7,066 nt of DNA from an uncultured Coriobacteriaceae bacterium (lineage in GTDB: Bacteria > Actinomycetota > Coriobacteriia > Coriobacteriales > Eggerthellaceae): the NCBI GenBank assembly GCA_946623915.1, contig CAMORQ010000101.1:1-7066 (forward strand), written 5' to 3'. Within the stretch, counting starts at the first letter, position 1. Each line of letters begins with the position of its first letter. The position numbers were made by a program, and so were the translations under genes. Below are positions 1 through 5,652 of the stretch, in pieces. The notes below the pieces were generated by a model. It was not told where the DNA came from. It saw only the letters and a program-made list of their open reading frames with translations, and did not search any database.

Positions 1-546
1 GTGTCGGGCGGCATCCACATGGACGGCTTCGCCGACGTGATCGATGCACAGACCAGCCACGCCGCTCCCGAGCGCAAGCGCGAAATTCTGAAGGACCCGC
101 ATACAGGGGCATTCGCCATCATCGGTGTCGCGTGCTACTTGGTCGCGTATTTCGCGTTCGCTTCCGAAGTTGGCACGGCATGCTTGCCGTTGCTCATGTG
201 CGCTCCCGTGCTCAGCCGCACGCTCAGCGGGTTTGCCGTTGTCACGTTCAAGACGCCAGGGAAAAGCGGCATGTACGCTGCAGAGCGTAATTCGGCAAGC
301 CGGGGCGTGGTGCGCGGTGTGCTCGTGGCCCTCTTTGTCGTTGTGACGGCAGCGATGGTGTGGGTGAACCCCATCCTCGGAGGATGCTCCGCTGCAGGCG
401 CGGCAATTACGCTTGCATGCGTGAAGCGTTTTGCGGACCGGCAGTTCGGCGGCATGAGCGGAGATTTGTCCGGGTTCTTTTTGCAGGTGGCCGAACTGGT
501 CATGCTGATTGTGGTGGTTGTGGGCTCGAAGCTCATGGGACTGTAG
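1..546 (+). CDS. cobS: Adenosylcobinamide-GDP ribazoletransferase (cobalamin synthase), 5'-truncated by the window edge
   Basis: Integral membrane enzyme of late cobalamin assembly that joins alpha-ribazole (phosphate) to adenosylcobinamide-GDP. The visible 181 codons start at the family signature GGIHMDGFAD (residues 3-12; known members have GG-L/I-H-x-D-G-x-A-D, with acidic residues thought to bind Mg2+). The conserved ERKREILKDPHTGAF follows at residues 24-38. Hydrophobic segments lie at about 38-55, 58-84, 105-141 and 160-178, and the C-terminal GDLSGF (154-159) matches the family's GD-x-x-GA region. CobS is usually about 250 residues with the GGxHxDG motif near residue 60-70. The GTG at base 1 is therefore probably an internal valine, and about 60 N-terminal residues lie outside the window. 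The cobU-like gene follows 32 nt after the stop on the same strand, which fits a cobalamin operon. Family assignment is firm; the true start is unseen. Confidence 0.93.
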   Translation: MSGGIHMDGFADVIDAQTSHAAPERKREILKDPHTGAFAIIGVACYLVAYFAFASEVGTACLPLLMCAPVLSRTLSGFAVVTFKTPGKSGMYAAERNSASRGVVRGVLVALFVVVTAAMVWVNPILGGCSAAGAAITLACVKRFADRQFGGMSGDLSGFFLQVAELVMLIVVVVGSKLMGL

Positions 547-578
547 ACGTAGGTGCGAAAGCACGGAATGGAGAACCG

Positions 579-917
579 ATGATCCTCGTTGTGGGCGGCA
601 TAGCTAGTGGGAAGCATACGTATGCGGAAAGCCTTGGATACGCTGCCGAGGATTTCGACGAAGGAGTTCTCGCAGACGGCAAGGTGCTCTATGCCCTAGA
701 GGAGCTTCTTCGCGATGGAGGGCTGTCCGAAGACGCGTTTGCGGCGGTGTGCGCTAAGGATGTCGTGATCTGCTGCGAGGTCGGTTCGGGAGTGGTGCCG
801 CTCGACAAGGGCGAGCGCGCATGGCGTGAGTTGGTCGGGCGCACCGTCGGGCGCCTATCCGAGCGCGCCGACCAGGTTGTGCGCATGGTGTGCGGGATAC
901 CGACTACACTGAAATAG
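579..917 (+). CDS. cobU: Compact CobU-like adenosylcobinamide kinase / guanylyltransferase family protein
   Basis: Predicted 112-residue soluble protein. The N-terminus MILVVGGIASGKHTYAE matches the CobU P-loop region (commonly GGARSGKS-x-x-AE). The C-terminal half, VVICCEVGSGVVPLD (62-76) followed by RELVGRTVGRLSERADQVVRM and ending GIPTTLK, matches the CobU C-terminus (EVG-x-G-x-VP, then R-x-x-GR-x-x-Q-x-x-A, ending in G-x-P-x-x-LK). Known CobU is about 170-185 residues. Here the central part is missing: the region of the guanylylated histidine and the D-x-L-T-x-W-L-x-N-L-L strand are replaced by about 40 unrelated residues. The usual Ser/Thr after the P-loop lysine (K12) is His13, with Thr14 next. 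The ATG at 579 was chosen because a GGAG at 570-573 sits five bases upstream and the protein then begins at the P-loop strand. It lies just after cobS and 28 nt before tenA, so it is probably co-transcribed. It may keep only nucleotide binding, be a divergent kinase, or have lost activity. Family membership is likely; activity is unknown. Confidence 0.8.
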   Translation: MILVVGGIASGKHTYAESLGYAAEDFDEGVLADGKVLYALEELLRDGGLSEDAFAAVCAKDVVICCEVGSGVVPLDKGERAWRELVGRTVGRLSERADQVVRMVCGIPTTLK

Positions 918-934
918 GTTTGGCGCTGCGACAA

Positions 935-941
935 AGGGAGG
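935..941 (+). promoter_or_regulatory. Ribosome binding site of tenA
   Basis: AGGGAGG ends four bases before the ATG at 946. It is a strong match to the anti-Shine-Dalgarno sequence and fixes the tenA start. Confidence 0.75.
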
Positions 942-945
942 CCCC

Positions 946-1626
946 ATGAAGCCAAGCGAGAGATTCTACGAGTTGGCGATGCCGGTGTGGGAAACCTACT
1001 TCACGCATCCGTTCGTTGCGGGCATAGGGGATGGAACCTTAGACCCCGACAAGTTCCGCTACTACATGATTCAAGATCATAAATACCTGATGCAGTACGC
1101 GAAAGTGTTTGCCATCGGCGTGCTGAAATCGGTCGACGAAGCGGACATGCGCACGTTCAGCGGCCTGATATCTGCCACGCTCGACACGGAAAACGCGGTT
1201 CACCAGGCATATCTGGCGGAGCTGGGCGTCACCCGCACCATGATTGACGAGACGCCTATGGCGCTGAACAATACGTCGTACACCGACTATATGATCGCCC
1301 AGGCCACCAAAGGCGGCTTGCCCGAAATTGCTGTGGCGGTGCTTGCCTGTTCGTGGAGCTACAAGGTTATCGGCGACTATCTGGAAACGGTGCCCGGCTA
1401 CCACGACCACCCGTTCTATGCGCGTTGGATCGATATGTACACGTCGGAGGGCTATCGCGCCGCCAACGACGATATGATCGCGCTCGTCGACAGGTTCTGC
1501 GCGGGTCTTCCCGAAGAGCATCTGCTCCGTTTGGATAAAGTGCTACTCGACTGCAGCTACTACGAGTATCAGTTCTGGGACATGGCGTATTCGATGGGCA
1601 CGAGCTACACGCCGACGTTTTCCTAG
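946..1626 (+). CDS. tenA: TenA family aminopyrimidine aminohydrolase / thiaminase II
   Basis: Cytosolic all-helical enzyme of thiamin metabolism. Family members hydrolyse aminopyrimidines from degraded thiamin (salvage of the HMP moiety) or cleave thiamin. The 226-residue length is typical. The active-site residues known for Bacillus subtilis TenA have clear counterparts: Asp44 and Tyr47 in QDHKYL, Tyr112 in NNTSYTDYM, the catalytic Cys135 in VLACSWSY, and Glu207 in YYEYQFWDMAY (near B. subtilis Glu205). The C-terminal FWDMAY block is a family hallmark. The ATG at 946 has a strong ribosome binding site. The gene follows cobU by 28 nt and is probably in the same transcript, placing thiamin salvage with cobalamin assembly. 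No TPP riboswitch is visible before it. The stop overlaps the convergent thpR stop. Presence of the catalytic Cys suggests the classical TenA_C type rather than the Cys-less TenA_E type. Confidence 0.95.
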   Translation: MKPSERFYELAMPVWETYFTHPFVAGIGDGTLDPDKFRYYMIQDHKYLMQYAKVFAIGVLKSVDEADMRTFSGLISATLDTENAVHQAYLAELGVTRTMIDETPMALNNTSYTDYMIAQATKGGLPEIAVAVLACSWSYKVIGDYLETVPGYHDHPFYARWIDMYTSEGYRAANDDMIALVDRFCAGLPEEHLLRLDKVLLDCSYYEYQFWDMAYSMGTSYTPTFS

Positions 1627-2156
1627 TGCAGCGGCTCCAAGAACGCGCGGTGAAGCGCTTCATAGGCGGGACGCTCGCCCGATAAATCGGATTTGAACAG
1701 GCACACGGTGTCCACAGTGCCCTGCGCGACGGTGGGCATGGGGAGTTCCCCTGTGGAAACGTCTGCATTGCGCATCAACGTCACATGGGGCAAGAACCCC
1801 TTGTTGTCGAAAGGGATGCCTTCGCGCTTCAATCTTGCACGGACGCTTTCGGCAAGCGCGGCAAAAGGTGCCTTGTCGGCAAATCCCTGCCAGAGGGCTG
1901 CTTTGCGCATGCGCCCGAAATATCCTAGCTCACCCAGGCGCGCATCGAAAGGCGCGTGTGCCGAGCAGGCAACGTCAAGCATGCGCGACAAGTCACCAAT
2001 ACGCCAAGGGTCGATGTCTCCAAGAAACGCCAGCGTGACATGAAAGAGGTCGTGTCCCACGTAACGTCCCGATACGCATTGCCTAAGCGCCGCCTGCGTT
2101 TCGGCAAGCGCTTCGACCAGCCCTTCGGGCAACTCTGCTGCGATGAACATCCTCAT
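1623..2156 (-). CDS. thpR: RNA 2',3'-cyclic phosphodiesterase (2'-5' RNA ligase family)
   Basis: A 177-residue member of the 2H phosphoesterase superfamily. Known members hydrolyse 2',3'-cyclic phosphate RNA ends and can join tRNA halves through a reversible 2'-5' linkage in vitro. Both catalytic H-x-T motifs are present with normal spacing: H39-V-T41 in FHVTLAFLG and H124-V-T126 in FLPHVTLMR. The N-terminal MRMFIAAELP is typical, which supports the ATG at 2156; an ATG two codons later (2150) is an alternative. GGATGG just upstream is only a weak ribosome binding site. The gene converges with tenA, sharing a four-base CTAG that supplies both stop codons. It lies about 50 nt downstream of the end of the kinase remnant on the same strand. 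Confidence 0.92.
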   Translation of the reverse strand: MRMFIAAELPEGLVEALAETQAALRQCVSGRYVGHDLFHVTLAFLGDIDPWRIGDLSRMLDVACSAHAPFDARLGELGYFGRMRKAALWQGFADKAPFAALAESVRARLKREGIPFDNKGFLPHVTLMRNADVSTGELPMPTVAQGTVDTVCLFKSDLSGERPAYEALHRAFLEPLH

Positions 2157-2165
2157 GGTCCATCC

Positions 2166-2171
2166 ATTGTA
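2166..2171 (-). promoter_or_regulatory. Possible -10 element for thpR
   Basis: On the minus strand TACAAT lies nine bases upstream of the thpR ATG, a five-of-six match to TATAAT. No convincing -35 was found 16-18 bases further upstream. If used, the mRNA leader would be only a few bases long or absent, which would fit the weak Shine-Dalgarno sequence. Confidence 0.3.
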
Positions 2172-2207
2172 GCGCGTGGGGGATAAGATGCGAGCGCTTG
2201 TTCGGAC

Positions 2208-2696
2208 TCATTTTGAGTGCGACAGGTCAGTTGTGTTGAGGGTGTGCGAGCGTCTCTCGGCGCTATCGGAGTTGAAGGGGTTCGGGCCCACAAGCATCTC
2301 ATAACCCGCTACCGCCACGTTGTACAAGTCAGAACGGGCGTCGGTGGGGTGTCCCTGTATTTACTCGGGGCTCATGTAACCAAGAGGCGTCGACTCGGCT
2401 GGGCTGACACATGTGGCAATCGCATTGTCTGTGTCTATTTCCATAATACGGAAATCAACCAACTTCACGCGACTGCGTTCGCCGATGAAATTATTCTCTG
2501 GCGCGATGCGTCCGTGCACGATGCCGTTCTCGTGCGCGTAACCGACCGCATCGAGCGGCTGATTTAGAGCGTCAAACACCTTGCAAGGCATAAGCGGAGC
2601 GCTTTCAAGCAGCGTTTCAAGCGTTACGCTGTCCATTAGCTCCATGGCAATGGCTGGTCGTCCATCGTAGATGTCGGCAGCATAAACATATGCGCC
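2208..2696 (-). pseudogene. Ser/Thr protein kinase remnant (C-lobe only, interrupted by TAA)
   Basis: Reading on the minus strand from about 2696: YAADIYDGRPAIAMELMD resembles the kinase hinge region, YAHENGIVHGRIAPEN the catalytic loop, VKLVDFRI the DFG segment, and LGYMSPE the start of the APE region. An in-frame TAA (2363-2361) follows. The same frame then continues for 50 codons to a TGA at 2210-2208, and those codons still read as kinase: PTDARSDLYN, then GYEMLVGPNPF, matching subdomain IX (D-x-R-S-D-x-Y) and the helix after it. MSPEQ is the usual motif, so the stop fits a CAA-to-TAA change. Catalytic residues are also lost: HRDxKPEN has become HGRIAPEN and DFG has become DFR. The N-lobe with the Gly loop and ATP-binding Lys is absent. 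The 5' end runs in frame into the broken toxin gene. A non-functional remnant is the best reading; an intentional pseudokinase is less likely given the nonsense codon. Confidence 0.82.
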
Positions 2697-2783
2697 CTGC
2701 GCTGGACGACCTGGGCGAGTTGTAGTGCGCGAAGTCGGGCGCGAACTCACCCAGCGCGTAGCTGGTCGCACCCGATGTTGTTG

Positions 2784-2810
2784 GCGTTCCTGCGCATCGC
2801 GCAGGAACGC
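2784..2810. repeat. Perfect 12-bp inverted repeat (hairpin) at the toxin/kinase junction
   Basis: GCGTTCCTGCGC (2784-2795) is followed by a three-base loop, ATC, and the exact reverse complement GCGCAGGAACGC (2799-2810). On the minus strand it encodes the last toxin-like residues, AFLRDAQER. Neither side has a T-run, so it is not a normal intrinsic terminator. It sits exactly where homology to the AbiEii-like toxin ends and before a 29-residue arginine/threonine-rich stretch leading into the kinase remnant. Confidence 0.85.
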
Positions 2811-3451
2811 TGCGATGCTGCCCAATGCCTTCACGGCCTCCTCGTACGGCATGTCCTCGTAGAGCAAATCCGCAGTCACGCCAACGTAGTCGTCGCGATA
2901 GGCACCTGTTGCCACCAGTTCGTCGAGTACGTCTGCCACAACCACGGAATCCTCGGCAGAAAGGCAGCTCGGCTTCCCCTTGCGCTGCTCCTTGACCTGA
3001 CCAAACAGCGAAGTAAGGGGGTCGTCGAGGGAGATGCGGCCCTGCAGCTTGCGCAGGTCGTAGATGTGCCGAGAATGTCTGCGCAGCGGTTCTTTGGCCA
3101 AGTAGTAGTCGCACAGCGCGAACACCTTGTCGCAGAAAGTACGCTCCATCGAGCTGGCGTTCACCTCGAAAGCGCTAAGATTGCATTCTTCGACGACATC
3201 GTACATGCCTTCGGTCGCATACTTCTCGGCTATCCCCAGATCTACGTCCTCGGAGAAGCGCTTGATCGCCTTGTGGCACTTGGAGAGGCATGTGCCGCCC
3301 TTGAACACAAGGCCGGGTTGTGCTTGACGACCTCGCGCAACACCACCATGGCGTAATAGTCTTTCTCGATGTATGGCTCCGCGCGGTTGTAGTGGGCTGC
3401 AGTCGCCGACACGAGTTGCCGCAGCTCCACAGGATTATCATGCAAATACAT
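2784..3451 (-). pseudogene. AbiEii-like nucleotidyltransferase toxin, frameshifted and internally deleted
   Basis: Reading from ATG 3451: MYLHDNPVELRQLV, then EKDYYAMVVLREVVKHNPAL, which is the usual N-terminus before the nucleotidyltransferase signature. The next expected residues, VFKGGTCLSKCHK...RFSEDVDL (GG-S/T with D-x-D, the metal/NTP site), lie in a different frame starting at 3308. The nucleotides read TTGTG where TTGGTG would keep the frame, so one G is missing. After AEKYATEGM the sequence goes straight to YDVVEECNLSAFEVNASSMERTFCDKVFAL and RHSRHIYDLRKL (the later K-x-x-A and R-x-x-x-D-L motifs). The joined product would be about 220 residues against roughly 270-300 for the family, so a central block appears deleted. 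The 315-codon open frame from GTG 3308 runs on into the kinase remnant, ending at 2361. The start overlaps the antitoxin gene by 14 nt (3438-3451), as expected for an AbiE pair. Function is almost certainly lost unless the frameshift is a sequencing error. Confidence 0.82.
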
Positions 3452-4064
3452 CTCTCGCCTCGCATTCGATGAACCTCTTGGAGGTCTTGGCAGGATAGCA
3501 GGCGGCTAACTCGTAAACCTTGGCCCGTCCCGCCCTGTCCGCGAGCTCGCGCAACGACTCGAGGGCTCGCCCGTCCATCTGGTCCACGGGCTCCTGCGTC
3601 ACCGGGTCCAAGAAGCGCAGCGCGTCCACGTTGTCGTCCGTGACCGTTGCGCACGGGCGCCGCAGGCGGATCTTGCGCCAGCCGCCGAAAGGCGCGGCAT
3701 CCCTCACGCGCGTCGTTTCGCGGTTGGTGGCGACCTCAAGGACGGCGGGAACCTGCTCGGTCAAACCTGCCTCGTTGGCGAGCGTCGCCCCGGTGATGTA
3801 GCCTATAGCGCCGTCTTCATCCTGGAGCCATTTGCACCGCACGACGGACATGGCGGGAAGCGCGGACGTGCCGAAGCGCGTCTGCTCCGGCACGTAGTAG
3901 ACGCCGCGCCCGTAGCGCACGAGTTCGCCCGAGTCGACCGCGGCCTCGATCTTCTTGTACGCGGTTTGGCGCGAGATGCCAGGAAGGAGGGCGAGGATGT
4001 CCTCTGCCAGCACGGGCTCGTTCGCCCCGAAGCGCCCTTTCACCATGTTCGCCAATTCGTTCAT
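3438..4064 (-). CDS. AbiEi-like (DUF6088-type) type IV toxin-antitoxin antitoxin
   Basis: A 208-residue predicted cytosolic DNA-binding protein. Residues about 1-60 form a winged helix: AEDILALLPGISRQTAYKKIEAA is the helix-turn-helix, and SGELVRYGRGVYYVPE (45-60) is the wing typical of AbiEi/DUF6088 proteins. The rest (GYITGATLANEAGLTEQVP, then VLEVATN and later VDALRFLD) fits the C-terminal domain of these antitoxins. Known AbiEi proteins repress their own promoter and neutralise the nucleotidyltransferase toxin encoded directly downstream. Here the downstream gene overlaps by 14 nt and is broken. The reading frame is intact over its whole length with no sign of decay. The ATG at 4064 has only a distant GAGGAT upstream, so the start is moderately sure. 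It could now serve as a solitary repressor. Confidence 0.83.
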   Translation of the reverse strand: MNELANMVKGRFGANEPVLAEDILALLPGISRQTAYKKIEAAVDSGELVRYGRGVYYVPEQTRFGTSALPAMSVVRCKWLQDEDGAIGYITGATLANEAGLTEQVPAVLEVATNRETTRVRDAAPFGGWRKIRLRRPCATVTDDNVDALRFLDPVTQEPVDQMDGRALESLRELADRAGRAKVYELAACYPAKTSKRFIECEARDVFA

Positions 4065-4298
4065 GGCCCAATCGTATCCTCGATTTGGTTGGTTGATAAG
4101 TTTCTACACTATTCGTAGCAGTTTGCTTACTGCCCGTATGCGCCTTCTCCTCGCAGCCATCCGACCTCCAAGGCCTGGCCCGACTCCCTTGCCTTCCTTC
4201 CATCCCGCGCATCTTACGAGCAGAGCCGCAACACATGCGCAAGGGCGCGAAAAACTTTTCGGCATACAGCTGGTAGCCGCGCCCTCATTGTTCCTTGA
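4065..4298. other. Intergenic region between the two AbiE modules, with weak operator-like repeats
   Basis: No gene is supported in these 234 bases. Near the DUF6088 gene are CTAC (4104-4107) and GTAG (4115-4118), forming a small imperfect dyad, beside the direct repeat ttggttggttg at about 4085-4095; AbiEi proteins are known to bind inverted repeats at their promoters. Near the toxin end, GGGCGCG (4243-4249) and CGCGCCC (4278-4284) are seven-base complementary arms with a 28-base loop. No clear U-tract terminator is seen for the upstream toxin gene. Confidence 0.35.
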
Positions 4299-5129
4299 CT
4301 ACGCAGAGGCAATGCGGTCAATAAGTCCATTGGTCCAATCAACCGCCTGCGCCACATCTTCGAGCAAGTCGAGTTCGCCGTCTTCGATGATGTTTTGATA
4401 TGCTCCCGCCCATCCCTCGTGCTCAGTGATGGTGGGGGGCCAGGTTTGCTGCCTGCGGTATTCGAAGAGCCTTTCGCACGTTTCGCGCGTTCTCCTCCAG
4501 TCGATGTCCCCATATTTGACGATGATCTGCAGGTCCGCAAGGTCGTGCACCCGCGTGCTGCCTGCTTCGCTTGCGCCATGCAGCTTCTGGGCAATCTGGA
4601 AGTGGAGCGGCATGAGCGCTATGGGCTTGGGGTCGGGAAAACCAAGCAAACGGAACATCTCGACGATGTCAGGCGCGATGTAAAACTCAGGCTCGTCCGC
4701 ATCACCTATCTCGTCGTGCCCTACTTCCATGGGAACGGTAATCCACGGCTTGTTGTTGTAGCTTAGTTTTATGTCGTAAGGCTGCATGACGTATTGCTGC
4801 GGCACGTCTTTCGGCGTTGCCGGCGGAAGGGGCACGATACGGCCGGCGAACCCATTCCAGCCTTGGGCGAGGCGCCCGTCGAGCTCGGCAATGAACGCAT
4901 CGATGTCTTTAGCCCTAGCCGTGTCGAGGTCGCTGCTGAAGCGCGTGACGGCGAAGCCAAAGCGCACTTTCATCGCGCTTCCTCCCTTGACTACTCCACC
5001 GGGCAGCATCTGCCCTACGATGACGTTCGCCATGATGCGCTTCGCGCGCAAGCCCTGTTCGCGGTCTTTGTAGAGCCGCTCAATCGTCATGTCGAGGTTT
5101 CTCCTGCTATTGGGTGCCTTCGAGCTCAT
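4299..5129 (-). CDS. AbiEii/AbiGii-type nucleotidyltransferase toxin, apparently intact
   Basis: A 276-residue member of the nucleotidyltransferase toxin family of type IV toxin-antitoxin systems; known relatives transfer nucleotides to RNA targets such as tRNA and block growth or phage production. The signature is present: VVKGGSAMKVRFG (G49-G50-S51) followed by TRFSSDLDT (D67-x-D69) forms the NTP/metal site, and MPLHFQIAQKLHGA...TRVHDLADL (174-200) supplies the later Lys and Arg/Asp motifs. The ATG at 5129 is backed by a GGAGG six bases upstream and overlaps the antitoxin gene by 23 nt, suggesting translational coupling. An ATG at 5090 (residue 14), behind an AGGAGA, would start 16 nt after the antitoxin stop and is a fair alternative. 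It is only distantly similar to the broken toxin at 2784-3451, so the two modules are not recent duplicates. Confidence 0.88.
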   Translation of the reverse strand: MSSKAPNSRRNLDMTIERLYKDREQGLRAKRIMANVIVGQMLPGGVVKGGSAMKVRFGFAVTRFSSDLDTARAKDIDAFIAELDGRLAQGWNGFAGRIVPLPPATPKDVPQQYVMQPYDIKLSYNNKPWITVPMEVGHDEIGDADEPEFYIAPDIVEMFRLLGFPDPKPIALMPLHFQIAQKLHGASEAGSTRVHDLADLQIIVKYGDIDWRRTRETCERLFEYRRQQTWPPTITEHEGWAGAYQNIIEDGELDLLEDVAQAVDWTNGLIDRIASA

Positions 5130-5652
5130 CGAATACCTCCTGCAGCTTCTCGTATTCGCCTAAGGCAAGTAGTCGCTGACGGCGTGCTTCGCGTGCGGCG
5201 TCGACAAGGCGCTCGCGCATGATGCTGTTCCTGCTTGCGAGGATGGCATCGGATACGCTTTGCGCCGGGATTCCTTCATCGTAGACTACGGTAGTGGGCT
5301 CTTTCGGCCTGACTACCCGGACCCATGAGGGCAGTTTCTTGCGCACGCGTTCGCTTGTTGCCACCTGGATGCGGGAGGGGTTCGCAAAGGCGAGGTTGTG
5401 CATGGACAGGACCGCATCTCCGTAGAGGTAGGCGCCGCGCCCCACTTGGGCGACGGCCTCGGCGAAGCGGTCGTAGTCGGTGGGGACGTAGCGGGTGAGC
5501 TTGTAAAGGCCGTGCCCAAGCTTCTCGAGCCTGCCGTCTTTCACATAGCGAGCGAGCTCAACTCCTATAACGCCGGCTTCTTTCGCCTGCGCAGTCGTGA
5601 CCAGTCCGTAGTTGTCTGCCGCGATCTCGTATATTTCGTCAAAATGTGTCAT
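5107..5652 (-). CDS. AbiEi-like type IV toxin-antitoxin antitoxin (winged HTH)
   Basis: A 181-residue predicted transcriptional autorepressor/antitoxin. The N-terminal domain reads YEIAADNYGLVTTAQAKEAG (8-27), a helix-turn-helix start typical of AbiEi, followed by ARYVKDGRLEKLGHGLYKL (34-52), the recognition helix and wing with the characteristic GLY. The following FAEAVAQVGRGAYLYGDAVLS and the IQVATSERVRKKL stretch match the rest of the AbiEi domain, and the C-terminus is helical and charged. It is upstream of the toxin gene and overlaps it by 23 nt. No Shine-Dalgarno sequence is visible before the ATG at 5652. It differs in sequence and length from the DUF6088-type antitoxin at 3438-4064, so cross-neutralisation of the two systems is not expected but cannot be excluded. 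Confidence 0.88.
   Translation of the reverse strand: MTHFDEIYEIAADNYGLVTTAQAKEAGVIGVELARYVKDGRLEKLGHGLYKLTRYVPTDYDRFAEAVAQVGRGAYLYGDAVLSMHNLAFANPSRIQVATSERVRKKLPSWVRVVRPKEPTTVVYDEGIPAQSVSDAILASRNSIMRERLVDAAREARRQRLLALGEYEKLQEVFDELEGTQ
5136..5140 (-). promoter_or_regulatory. Ribosome binding site inside the antitoxin gene for the downstream toxin
   Basis: On the minus strand GGAGG ends six bases before the toxin ATG at 5129. It lies within the last codons of the antitoxin gene, so ribosomes translating the antitoxin pass over it. This favours the 5129 start over the one at 5090. Confidence 0.65.

Noticed and set aside
360..578. The cobU frame is open upstream to an ATG at 360, giving a 185-residue protein near the normal CobU length
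   Set aside because: Residues before 579 are arginine/cysteine-rich out-of-frame translation of the cobS 3' end with no CobU similarity; the P-loop strand begins at the ATG at 579, which has its own ribosome binding site.
2617..3114. Minus-strand ORF overlapping the toxin/kinase chimera in another frame, with a protein-like piece SYALGEFAPDFAHYN near 2725-2770
   Set aside because: Most of it is a shadow of the toxin frame. The short piece might be a bit of a lost gene, but it is too short to assign.
3301..3315. Programmed ribosomal frameshift as an explanation of the toxin frame break
   Set aside because: GCC TTG TGT TCA contains no slippery heptamer, and the other lesions in the gene favour decay.
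4243..4284. GGGCGCG/CGCGCCC arms downstream of the intact toxin gene, considered as a terminator
   Set aside because: The loop is 28 bases and there is no T-run after the second arm on the minus strand.
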